NCBI GenBank assembly: GCA_013398275.1
Contig: VZSE01011610.1
Span: forward strand, 111,478-175,477
From: Promerops cafer
Lineage: Eukaryota > Chordata > Aves > Passeriformes > Nectariniidae
Direction: 5' to 3'
Length of the DNA: 64,000 bases
Below the pieces are notes generated by a model. The model did no database searches and was not told the DNA's origin. It worked only from the letters and a program-made list of their open reading frames with translations. Both the position numbers and the translations under genes were made by a program. Shown here piece after piece: positions 38,525 through 49,155 of this stretch. Positions within the stretch are counted from its first letter, which is position 1, and every line of letters begins with the position of its first letter.

Positions 38525-39188
38525 TCTAAGTACTGCAGTTTGAAAGGTGAACTGCATTTAAATAGATGTGATATTCTCCAGATAACACACACCCTGCCAA
38601 AGCTCCTCCTGATGAGCTTCCCATGCAGCAACAAAGTGAAGATGGGTTAGCATTTACCAAAATCATTTACATGATGCAAACAAATGTGGATGTTTGGTTG
38701 GGGGGGTTGTTAGTGTGTTTTAGCAACTCACAGGTATTACTTGCTCTCAAGCAGTAGAAGGGAACTGGCACACTTCAGAGTGCAGAATAGTTCTGAAAAA
38801 CCTCAAAAATATTTAAATTGAGGCTGGAGCTCTATAAAGTAAGGTGAGCTATAAGATGGAGAGCAAGTTTCAACTTAGCTTGTAGGTGTGGAAACCAGGT
38901 ACAGAGTTTACCTCTATGATGGGTTTGGCCTCAGTTCCCAACCTAGTGCAAAGAAATCCAACTGACAAGGTCCAAACCCAAACACTGAACAAGAATCCCA
39001 GATTTCTTACATTACAAAAAGCTAGAACAAAAGAACTAATGCATTATAAAGAAACACCAACTGTGCTAAAACTGTTATGCTGAAAGAACCCCATAAGAAA
39101 ATCTTAAAAATTCACATTTCCTTTCTGGCTAAGGTCCTGAAGTAAAGAAAATGGGTCATTGAATTGATTAGAAGTGAAACCAACTTAC

Positions 39189-39270
39189 TTGCAATATCCT
39201 GTACCATTTTGATATGGAATGCACTTTCCCTCATTAACACATGGCTTGGAGTCATCCATACACTGCAGAG
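39189..39270 (-). CDS. NOTCH2: NOTCH2 exon 2: first four cysteines of EGF1
   Basis: This 82-bp exon follows TTTCAG (39271-39272) and ends TATTGCAA before the strong donor GTAAGT. With one base from exon 1 it reads A-L-Q-C, then MDDSKPC, VNEGKC, IPYQNGTGYC and K (split). It encodes the mature N-terminus after signal cleavage and most of EGF1. It is the least conserved visible exon compared with human (MDDSK against RDGYE, KCIPYQ against MCVTYH). Phases differ at the two ends, so skipping exon 2 alone would shift the frame. It covers about residues 25-52 of a human-like numbering. Confidence 0.95.
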
Positions 39271-42200
39271 CTGAAAGAAAAGAAAAGAAAACAGCCATCA
39301 AACCCATAGCTACAATACATGTCAGGTCAAAGCTTCATTAGCATATTCGGGGGAATGAAAATTTTATAGAACTGGAACAAAAACAAAGACACTATCACAG
39401 AGTTTAATTTCATCCCTGGCAGCATCAAAAGAGCCAGACTGAAAGAGGAATCAAATACAGATTTGTTCATCAGGCAACCAAATCTTTCCAGAATTTCTTG
39501 AAGGTAGGTTTTCAAAGCAAAGTGTGCAGTAATTTCAGCAAGCTCCAAAGACATTCGTGTCAGCACCTGCGTACTTTGGGTTAAGTGTCCTCAGTTACTA
39601 CTTTCTGATCAAAATTCTGGACTAAAATTCTCTGAAATACCAAGCAGCTACTCCCAAGCCTTCTTCCAGAGTATTTTGTCTCAAATCCTTTCCTTCTTTT
39701 TTACTACCTCTACAGGTAGCCGGCACTGAAACAGGGACATCTGTCCCTCATGAGCTAACCTGCTGAATGTCACCAGCAATCCAGAATTTGCTGCAACATG
39801 TACTGTTGTGGCCCTCTGATTTCAGATGGGATCGTGTTTGCAAGTAAGTGGAAAACACCAGAGCTGTTAACAATTTTCAGCAAAGAATTTGGTATTTCTA
39901 AGGAGATCCTCTGTAATTCAAACTTGACGTTTTCACTACTGTGTTTTTAAAAAGGCATTAAGTATGACAGAGCTCAGGGTCAGTCAGTTTTTATCCAAGT
40001 CTACTGGAAGCTCTAGTGAGGTCTGTCCTGATGGAACCTCCAGCTTTGGCAAGTGCTTTTCCCTTCACAGGGACCTGAGGCAGCACTCACTGGGCTGTTT
40101 CCAAAGTGACAGGAAGGGTGAGAACTATGGAAACCCTGCAGGAGCAGAGGGCACTTTGGAACCACAAAATCTGAGCCATTCCACCTAGATCACAGCCTGC
40201 CATTTGAATAGCACTAAACTACCAGATAAAAGTCTCAGAACCACGTCAGCTGGGTCCTGTCCTGAACTTATCCACAGACCAAGAAGTCACAAGCTCTTCC
40301 CAGCCTCCAGTTCTGTCTCCTGGCCCCAAACTCACACACTTCCATGCCTTTACAGACCCCCTTTCCACAGCCTTATTGCATCTGGAAAAGTGATTAACCA
40401 ACCTTAATTAAAGGCACCTAAAGGCATCAGTAATTTCCAACCACCTCAACAGCCCACTTGTCAGCCAGCTGTTGGAGGGCTGACTGCTCCCCCGCTTTTT
40501 TTTTAGGGATGATTTTCCTTTCCTCAAGTGCTACTGAATTTTCAATACAAACTCAGCAAGGGGAATCAGGGAAAACTGGTCCAAATCACCACTGAGGTAG
40601 ATATGCTGGTGACTAAGGAATGGGACTCAGAAGAGTTAACACAGCAGTCCCTCTCAGCTCTCCCTGCAACCCAACCAAATTCAGTCCAGCAACTGGACAG
40701 CTTGGAACAAACTCCAGTTCTGCTGTCCAGGGCTTGAAGTGTTATTTCTCAATAACCCTGGAGCACATAAACAGGTCACACGCACTACAAGGCGCTACAG
40801 GAACGTTTCACACTTGCAATCCCTATAGAGAGTACAGTTAAATTCAACCCAGTTCCCCGGGAAAATGACCCGTGTTTCCCACAACACAAGTATGCTTGTT
40901 GCTGTTAACTTGATTTCTGAAAAAGGGGCACTTGGATGGTGCTGCTTCTGCAGAGCTCTCAGGAAATGAACAAAATTCCACTCTGAGCCCCTTTCAGATA
41001 ACCCCTGAGGTCAGGGTTACTAAGCGACAGAAATATTAACACGGATTTTGCATGGCATTCCCCCCCACAGCGGGCAGAAACACTTAGGCTGACTTGCACC
41101 TGTCTGACAATTTCTATCCCATTTAACCGCAACGTCCACACGGCTTTGACTCCAAACTTCATCTGCTGCTGTCTAACACTGCAGCAGCTTGTTTTCACAG
41201 CAAAGATTATCTCTAGTTAGCAGGGCTCGGTTACACCGTGTCCAAGGGAAAGGGTCGGGATTCTGACAACTCCCACCACCCAGGCTACTCCAGGGAGATG
41301 GAGGAGGGTTAAAGCGAGCCATGCCACATTTCAGAGAGCCAGGAGGGGAACCAGCCTTGGTATTCTCATCTCACCACCTTGAATTTCCATTCTTTTCACA
41401 CCAATCGAGCCAGTGAAGCAAATACTCAGAGGATTATTTCTTTTGTGCTCGTGCTTTCAAACACAATTTTGTAATCTCGTCGAGTACCCGCGTCCCCAGT
41501 GAGAACTGAGCAGACAGTTGATTTTGTAACCCACATAGTAAAAGCTTAACCAGCACTTGGCCAAAAACACCTTCCAGCACAGGGAACAAGAGGCTGACAG
41601 CTCTCGGGGTCACAATAAGGATCCCAGTCAAGGATTCCAATTTGGTTTGCTAGGCCAAATACAGACACAGCAGACAGGCTTTAGCAAAGTAATTATTAAT
41701 TTTCCTCAGGTTTTTGACAAATTATTCCCACCTTGAACTGCTGTTTCGCAGGTCATTAAACTACTACCAGTCTTTAGAGTTCTTTCACAGAGACAATGGG
41801 ACAATAAACTTTTAAATATGTATTTTGTCTATACTAATTCAGAAGTGAAAGAAGCTAAGAAAACAAATACAAAAATATTTTGTACTTGTTCAGCTTTAAA
41901 CTGAATAGAAATACTTTGAAATGCAACTAAAGCTGAAGTGAATGTAAATGTAGCCATATTCTATATTAAAATAAGCATTAAAGAGTCATGTGACTTCTCT
42001 TGGGAAAAAAAGAAATCACAAGGGAAATAGAAGACTACAGTTCTCACAGTAAAATTAGCATTTCTGTGCACAAAGCACTATCTTCCTGTATTTCACTATA
42101 TCTTCCATAAAAATTTCACAACACATGCAAAACCAAGGCATTTCAACATGAATCACTTCAAAAGCTACTTCTCTGCTACTCTACCATGTTGTGATCAAGA

Positions 42201-44824
42201 GTCAAAAGTGCCAGAAACTACCTTCTACCTCAGCCAGCATAAAATGTTTGTTTTGCTACATGCATTGTGTGAACTGGAAATACTCTGGTGTGTACAGCAC
42301 GAGAGAACGCAGCCTTGCTTTGAAAAGATAAAGCCACTTTTTTAGAAGCCATATATAGACAGCATCAGCACACTGTCAAGGCTCTGACAGCTGCTTTTGA
42401 CAGTTTTCATCTGTGTTTAACACAAACAGAAATGGTGAATTGTTGGGTGGTTTTCTGGGCTTGCCATAGCCCGGCAAAACCACCAGGACTGCCAGAAGGT
42501 GGGTTAGCCTCACGAATTTTAGGCATATTACAGGGATATTGGGAAGACACTCCCTGGTTTTCAAAAGACTGGCTTCTCATGGAGAGGGCAGGCCATTCCA
42601 GAAAAGAGTACCCAATTTCTAGCAGTCACTGCAGCCAAGGTTGAAGGACTCCTCAGAAAAAGGCTCTTGAGTGCAGGCAAGATGAACACTTGAAGTGATA
42701 CTACCCAGCCTGGAGTCCATACCAACCCTTGCCCACGCCTGCATTGAGATGCAAACTCTAATCTGACATTTAACATCCTACCAAGACTATTTTCCAAGGC
42801 CAGAGGAAAATCCAGATAACCACAGCTGTAAAACGTGCACAAGATACACTACAGGGAACACTGCGATTTTCGACATCCAAATCCAAAGCCCACAGCTGGG
42901 GCACAATTATGCCTAGATTTAATTTTTCTTTTTGGCTAAAAGGACAGTTAAAATCTAGGGGGAAAAGTTTTGTTTCTGCCTCAGTGTTCTTTACGATGCC
43001 AAGATGATCTGGATGTTGTGATTTGGTTTCCACACTTCATCTGCCTACTATAAATTCAAATATTTTCTGGGCTATAAATTTAAAAGAAATAGTGTAGGAT
43101 TAAGATCAGAAGCTGTGTCTGAGTTCAGCTTTTGAGAGAACTTTGCTATAGGGAAATTGAGCCATAACCAGAGCAAGTCTGAAAGGGCTTTGTTGTAACT
43201 ATCCAAAGGAAAGTAATGCCAATAAACTCCTTGCCCACAAGTTCAGAAAAAGTCAAGCAGAAATAGATATGAAAAATACCAAAACAATTAATGCTGTGAG
43301 AAAGAGACATTATAAAGCTGATTTCCTGTAGCTTTGTGGTTGATTATCCTGCATCTCAGAACGTGCAGGCTCTGACCAGAGGTTTTATTTTAAGTAAGGG
43401 GAGAGCAATGTCCTGGCAGAAAACACAGCTGAGCTGCTGGTACAGTTTTTTCCTTGGGAGGACACTACATGTGCCTCTCTCCTCTTTCTGTCCATATGTG
43501 TTTCATTATGTTCATAGAAACTCAGTATCAGAACTGAGACCTTTGTCCCACGTGGTTAAAGCTTGCCCATAGGTTCAAAAGCTCTCTTGTGGGAGTGGGT
43601 GGAAAACAACCTACTTGAACGTAGAAAAAAAGTCAAGCTAAAAACGCATTTACGACTAGACAGAAAATAAAGGACAAAATGGGTTTCTATAACCTTTATG
43701 CAGTCAGTGAATTTTCTGTCTTGCTTGAGATTCATGAGAAACAGCCTGTCAGTTGAACTGTGCTGCCCATTATGTATGGAGAGGAGGAAAAAGGATTTGA
43801 AGCCCTCAAACAACAGCAACACAAGACGCATGGAAAATCCCATGCTCAGGGTTGCTTGTCAGAGGTGGATCAGCTCTGAAGAGGACAGAGGACCATCAGC
43901 ATGGCCAGAAACACCAGTTACACAACAAATCAAGGGGGTCTCAGATTCCAGGGGAGAGAAAGACAGCTGCTGATTCCCTTCAGGAAAAACAGAGCGTGAA
44001 AAAAGCAGTTAATGCTGAAACATGAGGTACATTCTGCAGGAAGGTCCTCCATGTGCAGAAATGGACAAAATGCTTCCACAGCAGCACAACACACAACTGC
44101 TGGAAGGGCTGGTAAGGAGTAAGCAGCACTGTACATATGGAGAGAATACCCGAGGATAACCAAATTTTGGAAGAAAACCAGAAAGGACTAATTATGCTGT
44201 TCACTAACCTCAAGAGATTACAGGTCCAGTGAGAATATATAGCAGGGAAGAAACCACTTGTAAATACCAGCTAGCTGAAAATAGGAAAATAGCCCTTTTT
44301 TTTTTTTTCTGAAGAACAGATCATCCCATGGGGCAGGCACATGGAGGGGGAAGAAGGCAAACTGGTAAAAATCCTTACTGTGAAAAAGCAGTAAAGCCTT
44401 ATACTCTGCTCAGATTTAGAAACCATTAACATTTGGGGAATTTAAACGAGCTGACCAGTTTGCAATGCACACACTGAGGGTAGTAGTTAAAGACAAAGCT
44501 TGTCTACAGGGCATGGAAACAGTCTGTAAAGTGAATTGCTTTAATCAGATTAAGACATCTCCACTGTTTTTACACACAAAAGCCTGAAATCAATTGGATA
44601 ATACAAGACTCATCCCGACTGAGAAGCAAAGCAGAGCTCAGAGAAGTGTAAAGGCACTCAAGCAACACCCTATACCTTTTGGGAGAGAAAACTTTAATAT
44701 CTAAACTGGTTTCCTTCACTAATGCTCTAGACAAGTGCAAAAAATTTTGAAAAGAAAATATTTAAGTGGATTTCAGAAGAACAAGCCTGTAAACATGAAG
44801 AAATTCTGCTTTAGAAATTCATCC

Positions 44825-44844
44825 TTTTTTTTTTTTTTTTTTTT
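44825..44844. repeat. Homopolymer (T)20
   Basis: An uninterrupted run of 20 T on the plus strand in NOTCH2 intron 1. Confidence 0.95.
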
Positions 44845-46229
44845 AATTTGAGGATGCCAACAGCAAATCTGACTACACTAAGCTCTTGGACAAGCAGAAC
44901 CCCATGCTCTGCCATCATCGGATTCAAATCTCTCTTTCGAACACCTAGGACAAGCAAAAACTACTAATTAACCCTCCTAAAAACAGAGCTGGGAACCATC
45001 CTGTAGATTCACAGGTAGAGTTGAAGTCTTTCATCTTTGGGGTCTTAGGCTCAGGAAGCTGCAGGAACACTGATATTTATATCAGATGCAGCTACAGTTC
45101 ATGTGACACTGCTGCTGCTGAAAAACTATCGATAAAAACTCACATTGTAATACATACTGAATTTAGGATGAACTCGTAACACAGTTTGAAAGGCTATCAG
45201 CCATCATGTTCTCCATCTCCCCACACAGCTACTGTTCTCTGCCTTCCCCCATTTGCAGTTTTCCAAACAAAGCCAAAACGCCTAAAATCCAGAACTGCAA
45301 CATAAAGCACTTAGTTCGGGGTGGAAAAAAAAAAAGTTTTCAACAAAAAAATGTAGGGAAGGCAATTAAAGAGCTGAAGAGGTATTGGTGTTTCCATGGC
45401 AATCTGGCAGGCGGGAGCCATGCTCGTCTCTTCTCCCAAGTCTTCCGTCATTCTGCAGCACTAATTCTTTATTAATGTGAACGTTAAGCATGTCTGCCCG
45501 TGCAGAAATGTTATCCCACCGCTTGCGCCGAGCAGCGCTTCCACAGCCATCCAGGGTGATGTCAGAGAGGCGAGAGGAAGGCTTGGTGCATGGAACAAAC
45601 AGCAGACGCCCGTGCCATTTTGAGATACAAAGCTCTTTTTTCATCCCCATGGCAGTCTAAAAAAAGGACATGTGCCCTAGGAACAGACTATTTTCTAAAC
45701 AGAACGAACGATTATTTCTGCAGATCTCAGATGACCTTGCTTAGGATGATATAAGCACTATTTCTCCTAGACAAGCCCTCGACTTCTGTTGGCAATATGA
45801 TTTCAAAGCGAATTAAGAGAAACTGAGGACATAAGTCTACAAAAGAACTTTTTAACGCGTGCTTAGGAAAGCTCTTTTTCCCCACAACGTGGATGATGTT
45901 TCCCTAAGGTGTCCCAAAGGAGGGGTGACAATATTCACTGTATCGATGCTCCACTGAAGAGTCATTAGACAAGAATACAAACTCAAAGGAAACGATGTTA
46001 CACCTGGAGCTACTCTTGTAACTGCTTGGTTTTGATGCTAAGTAAGAAAGATTCCCAGAAGAAACAGGCTGCCGGAGTCCTGCTACTGCTTTTCCACCTA
46101 CTCCTCGTCCTGGGTTCAAAGGCCAGCCGCCCATATTCTCTCATGGCACAGACACCAGTTTCGGAAATGGGAGAACCCGAAAAGGATCTATTGAAGGGAC
46201 TCACCCACTTATTGCAACAGCAGCAAATT

Positions 46230-46243
46230 AAAAAAAAAAAAAA
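46230..46243. repeat. Homopolymer (A)14
   Basis: A run of 14 A on the plus strand in NOTCH2 intron 1, following a short CAG-rich stretch. Confidence 0.92.
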
Positions 46244-48484
46244 TAGGGAGGGAAGTAGCTGTGGAAGTTGACAAAAACCCAACCCATCCACGGAAAGAGA
46301 TTCAAATGCCAAATGCCACCAGAGGCGTGAGTCCTCCTTTCCCAAGTCCTGAGAACATGAGCAGGAGGATCTTCATGTATTTCTAATCTAAGTGATGCCC
46401 TGCAGGAAGTGAGTTAGCCAGATTCTCATAACGCTCCCTTTTGAAAGTCTAAATCAGCATCTTTGATAAGAACAAATTTGATAGATGGCAACACCTTAAA
46501 AAAATCAAGTCAAACTTGCTCTCCCCTAAGCAAATCCCTATCAAGCAGACCGGCACTGTCAGCGTTAGCTGAAGTCCTCCAAATTTCACTGGGTGAATAC
46601 TAAAGACCTCAAAGTGCAGTCCGCGCCAGCACAGCACCGATTAAAAATGGACTGTAACCTGTTAGAAGCACGGGCTGGCAGGCAGCAGCAGCAGCCTGGT
46701 GAGACAGAGCACCAGAGTTAACGACAGCGGGTAATTAGGGTGGGCTTGACCCATGAGGCGGGATCCCTCTGCCTCACCAGAAGAGAAGGGAATGGTTCAC
46801 AGCAATTATCAGGTAAGTATCCTCACCAAAAGCGCAGGTGTTGCTGCCCCACCCCAGCTTACTGCACCTTCAACTGCAGCCCTTTGCAAAACTAAACTGG
46901 AAAAGCGAGTTGCTGCACCATGGGGCTTGCATGATGAGACAAGGCTGAGTAGTCCAAACCATAGTGCTCCGTGCATCCAGGAGCCTCCTATTTATTGACC
47001 AAGAGGGCTGACATCAGGTACCTGCCCTCTCTTGCACAAGAGCATCAAAGCCAGTTGAATATGCACCCGAAAATACCCTTTCGGTGACTTCATCTTTCCC
47101 TTTCCCATTAATTCAAGCCACAGCTCCCACTCCCAGGGAGCGATACTGACCAGATGCAGGTCAGTATCTCGCAACAACAGGAGTCACTTTCAGCCTGGAT
47201 TTGTCACCTCTGCCGACCAGCCTTTGTTCAGCACCAGGAAGAGATTTCACCCACAAAGGCGAAAGATTTCGGCAGCACGGGAGGATCTCAACCACCTCAG
47301 ATGTGCGTACCCAGACAAGTGACAACAAGTGATGCCACAGTTACTTCTCTCAGCCCCTCAGGGAAAGGGCCTGCAATAAGCTGCTAAATTGTTCATATGA
47401 AAGTACAGTTTCACTGAGTGGACACGACATTTAGTCTTTGCAAAATTAGTATTTTGCCATCTTACTGGACTGTGTAAGCCATTTCCAGAAATGACAGTGC
47501 TACTATGCACCACAAGTCCATGCTACCACGAAAGCATATTTCTAAGACACCTACCCTTGAAAGACCCTTTAATTTTCCTTTTGAACAAACCTAGCCAAAA
47601 CACATTTGTGAAACAGTTTTTTTTAAACTCCAACCACCTTCTTGCATATTAGCAAAACGAAATCGGCTTTCAGAGGGGATTACTGGAACAAAACCCAACA
47701 ACATTTCTCCCAGGAGACAAATACTGACCATTTTTAATTTGACCACTTCAGAGTCAAAACAGATCGATTGACTAACCCAACTACTTTGCATCCAACCCAG
47801 CAAGAATTAGTTAAAACTCCGCATTCAACAATTTCCACTCCAAAATCATACTGAACAACAAAACTACTGAAAATACCAGTGTCTTTCTTGCTCATGCCTA
47901 AACAACTTCCACTAATAATTTCTCCCATCGCTGCACTCTTCACAAGTCATCTGAAGAACAATCCAGCCTCTCAAGAGTAAAAGGAAGGAATGAGAAGGCA
48001 CGAAATCAATCAATGACTGCTGGTCCTTGATAGCTTTAACACGGTGCAAGACTGCACAAGCTTTACTCCGGGAGCAGGAGCTGCTGGAAATGCCATGAGA
48101 TTTCCACCAGAACCCACCGGTTATGGCTACGAACCGGCGCTCCAGACAAGCTCCAAGCATAATGCGAGCGCCAGAGCGCAAGGGGGAACAGTGACAAAAA
48201 GCGGCACTTCCCTCAGATGTGCACACATGGCTTTATCGCGCCTGGACTGATTAGCAGGAGGAGGAGGAGGACACGCAGAGATTCTCTCTGTGTGTGCAGG
48301 AATGTCCCCAACAAAGGTTCGGTGCTCAGGTATGCGAAGCGACGGGCGCCGCAAACCCTTTTCTCTCTCTTTGGATCCCCCTTCCCCGCAGCTCCCCGGG
48401 ATGAGCGCATCCCTCGCTGCCGCGCACGAGCAGCCCGGGGCGGCTTCCGCGGCTCCCCCGGGGCAGCGGCTCCGGGGAGCGCCG

Positions 48485-48492
48485 TTCCCACG
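48485..48492 (-). promoter_or_regulatory. RBPJ (CSL) consensus site CGTGGGAA
   Basis: The plus strand reads TTCCCACG, which is CGTGGGAA on the NOTCH2 strand and fits the YGTGGGAA consensus for RBPJ, the nuclear effector of Notch. It lies inside the putative NOTCH2 promoter CpG island. Such 8-mers occur by chance every 15 kb or so, so use of the site is unproven. Confidence 0.35.
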
Positions 48493-48546
48493 GGGCTCAG
48501 CCCGCCGCCGCCCCCGCGCCCGCCCGCCTCGGGGGCCGCTCGCACA

Positions 48547-48873
48547 NNNNNNNNNNNNNNNNNNNNNNNNNNNNNNNNNNNNNNNNNNNNNNNNNNNNNN
48601 NNNNNNNNNNNNNNNNNNNNNNNNNNNNNNNNNNNNNNNNNNNNNNNNNNNNNNNNNNNNNNNNNNNNNNNNNNNNNNNNNNNNNNNNNNNNNNNNNNNN
48701 NNNNNNNNNNNNNNNNNNNNNNNNNNNNNNNNNNNNNNNNNNNNNNNNNNNNNNNNNNNNNNNNNNNNNNNNNNNNNNNNNNNNNNNNNNNNNNNNNNNN
48801 NNNNNNNNNNNNNNNNNNNNNNNNNNNNNNNNNNNNNNNNNNNNNNNNNNNNNNNNNNNNNNNNNNNNNNNNN
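48547..48873. other. NOTCH2: Assembly gap (327 N), probable location of NOTCH2 exon 1
   Basis: A run of 327 N sits between a CpG-rich block and a G-rich minisatellite, a context that often drops out of sequencing. Exon 1 of NOTCH2 (about 73 coding bases with the signal peptide in human, plus 5' UTR) is found on neither side, so it most likely lies here. Open frames drawn across the N run are artefacts. Confidence 0.8.
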
Positions 48874-49155
48874 GGCGGTGGGGACTGAGGGGCTGGAACG
48901 TGGGGATGAGGGAGATGGGGGCACTGGGGATGGGGAGTGGAGGGGAGGCAGTGGGGATGGGGGCCCGGGGTCTGAACCGTGGGGATGGGAAGTGATGGAG
49001 GGCAGTGGGGATGAAGTGCTGGGATGGGCACGATAGGGAGCAGTCGAGATGGGGGCACAGGGGGCTGGACCGTGGGGATGGGAGCAGATGGCAGCAAGGG
49101 TGGGGGAATGGAGGGTGAGGGCAGCAGGAGCGGGGTGGTGGCGGCGGTGGCAAGC
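48874..49155. repeat. G-rich imperfect minisatellite (GTGGGGATGGGG-type units)
   Basis: About 280 bases made of degenerate units built on GTGGGGATG, GCAGTGGGGATG and GGGGGCAC, strongly G on the plus strand and C on the NOTCH2 strand. Unit length varies (roughly 15-45 bases) and no two copies are the same. Many runs of three or more G make G-quadruplex formation plausible on the plus strand. The left end is hidden by the N gap. The stretch explains the proline- and histidine-rich open frames on the minus strand. Confidence 0.85.

Larger units (their letters stand above)
29415..39188 (-). other. NOTCH2: NOTCH2 intron 2
   Basis: A 9.8-kb intron. It carries an old plus-strand CR1 LINE 3' fragment (about 30840-31775), a (TAATT)4 microsatellite (33276-33295), A runs at 30759-30773 and 38509-38524, and a 17-bp direct repeat (34288-34304 and 34542-34558). 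Open frames up to 152 codons (31959-32417 minus) show no protein family and are not called. Confidence 0.83.
39271..48546 (-). other. NOTCH2: NOTCH2 intron 1 (visible part, and possibly the end of exon 1 region)
   Basis: At least 9.2 kb of non-coding sequence lies between exon 2 and the assembly gap. It contains a 20-nt T run (44825-44844), a 14-nt A run (46230-46243) and ordinary AT-rich DNA, turning sharply GC- and CpG-rich from about 48300. No minus-strand open frame with a signal peptide that could join exon 2 (ending in G before a GT) is visible left of the gap. I recognise no other gene or transposon. Confidence 0.75.
1..48873 (-). other. NOTCH2: NOTCH2 gene, 5' portion (exon 1 in the gap to part of exon 12)
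   Basis: NOTCH2 is a single-pass receptor activated by Delta/Jagged ligands on neighbouring cells; its cleaved intracellular domain drives RBPJ-dependent transcription. The window carries ten complete exons and one partial exon reading right to left, joined by GT-AG introns with no internal stop. They encode EGF repeats 1-16 and the start of 17. Exon lengths (82, 260, 336, 123, 234, 156, 189, 114, 114, 234 bp for exons 2-11) equal the human NOTCH2 lengths as I recall them, and the residues match NOTCH2 rather than NOTCH1/3/4. The remaining EGF repeats, LNR, transmembrane and ankyrin regions lie to the left of the window. Exon 1 is not visible and probably falls in the N run. Residue numbers in the exon entries assume a human-like exon 1 of 24 codons plus one base. 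Confidence 0.96.
48330..48873 (-). promoter_or_regulatory. NOTCH2: CpG island at the NOTCH2 5' end (partly lost in the N run)
   Basis: From about 48330 the sequence becomes very GC-rich with many CpG pairs, in contrast to the AT-rich intron on its left, and runs into the N gap. It sits where the promoter and exon 1 must be: upstream of exon 2, with no other candidate nearby. It contains CGTGGGAA on the gene strand (48485-48492), a perfect match to the RBPJ/CSL consensus. The transcription start cannot be placed because of the gap. Confidence 0.72.
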
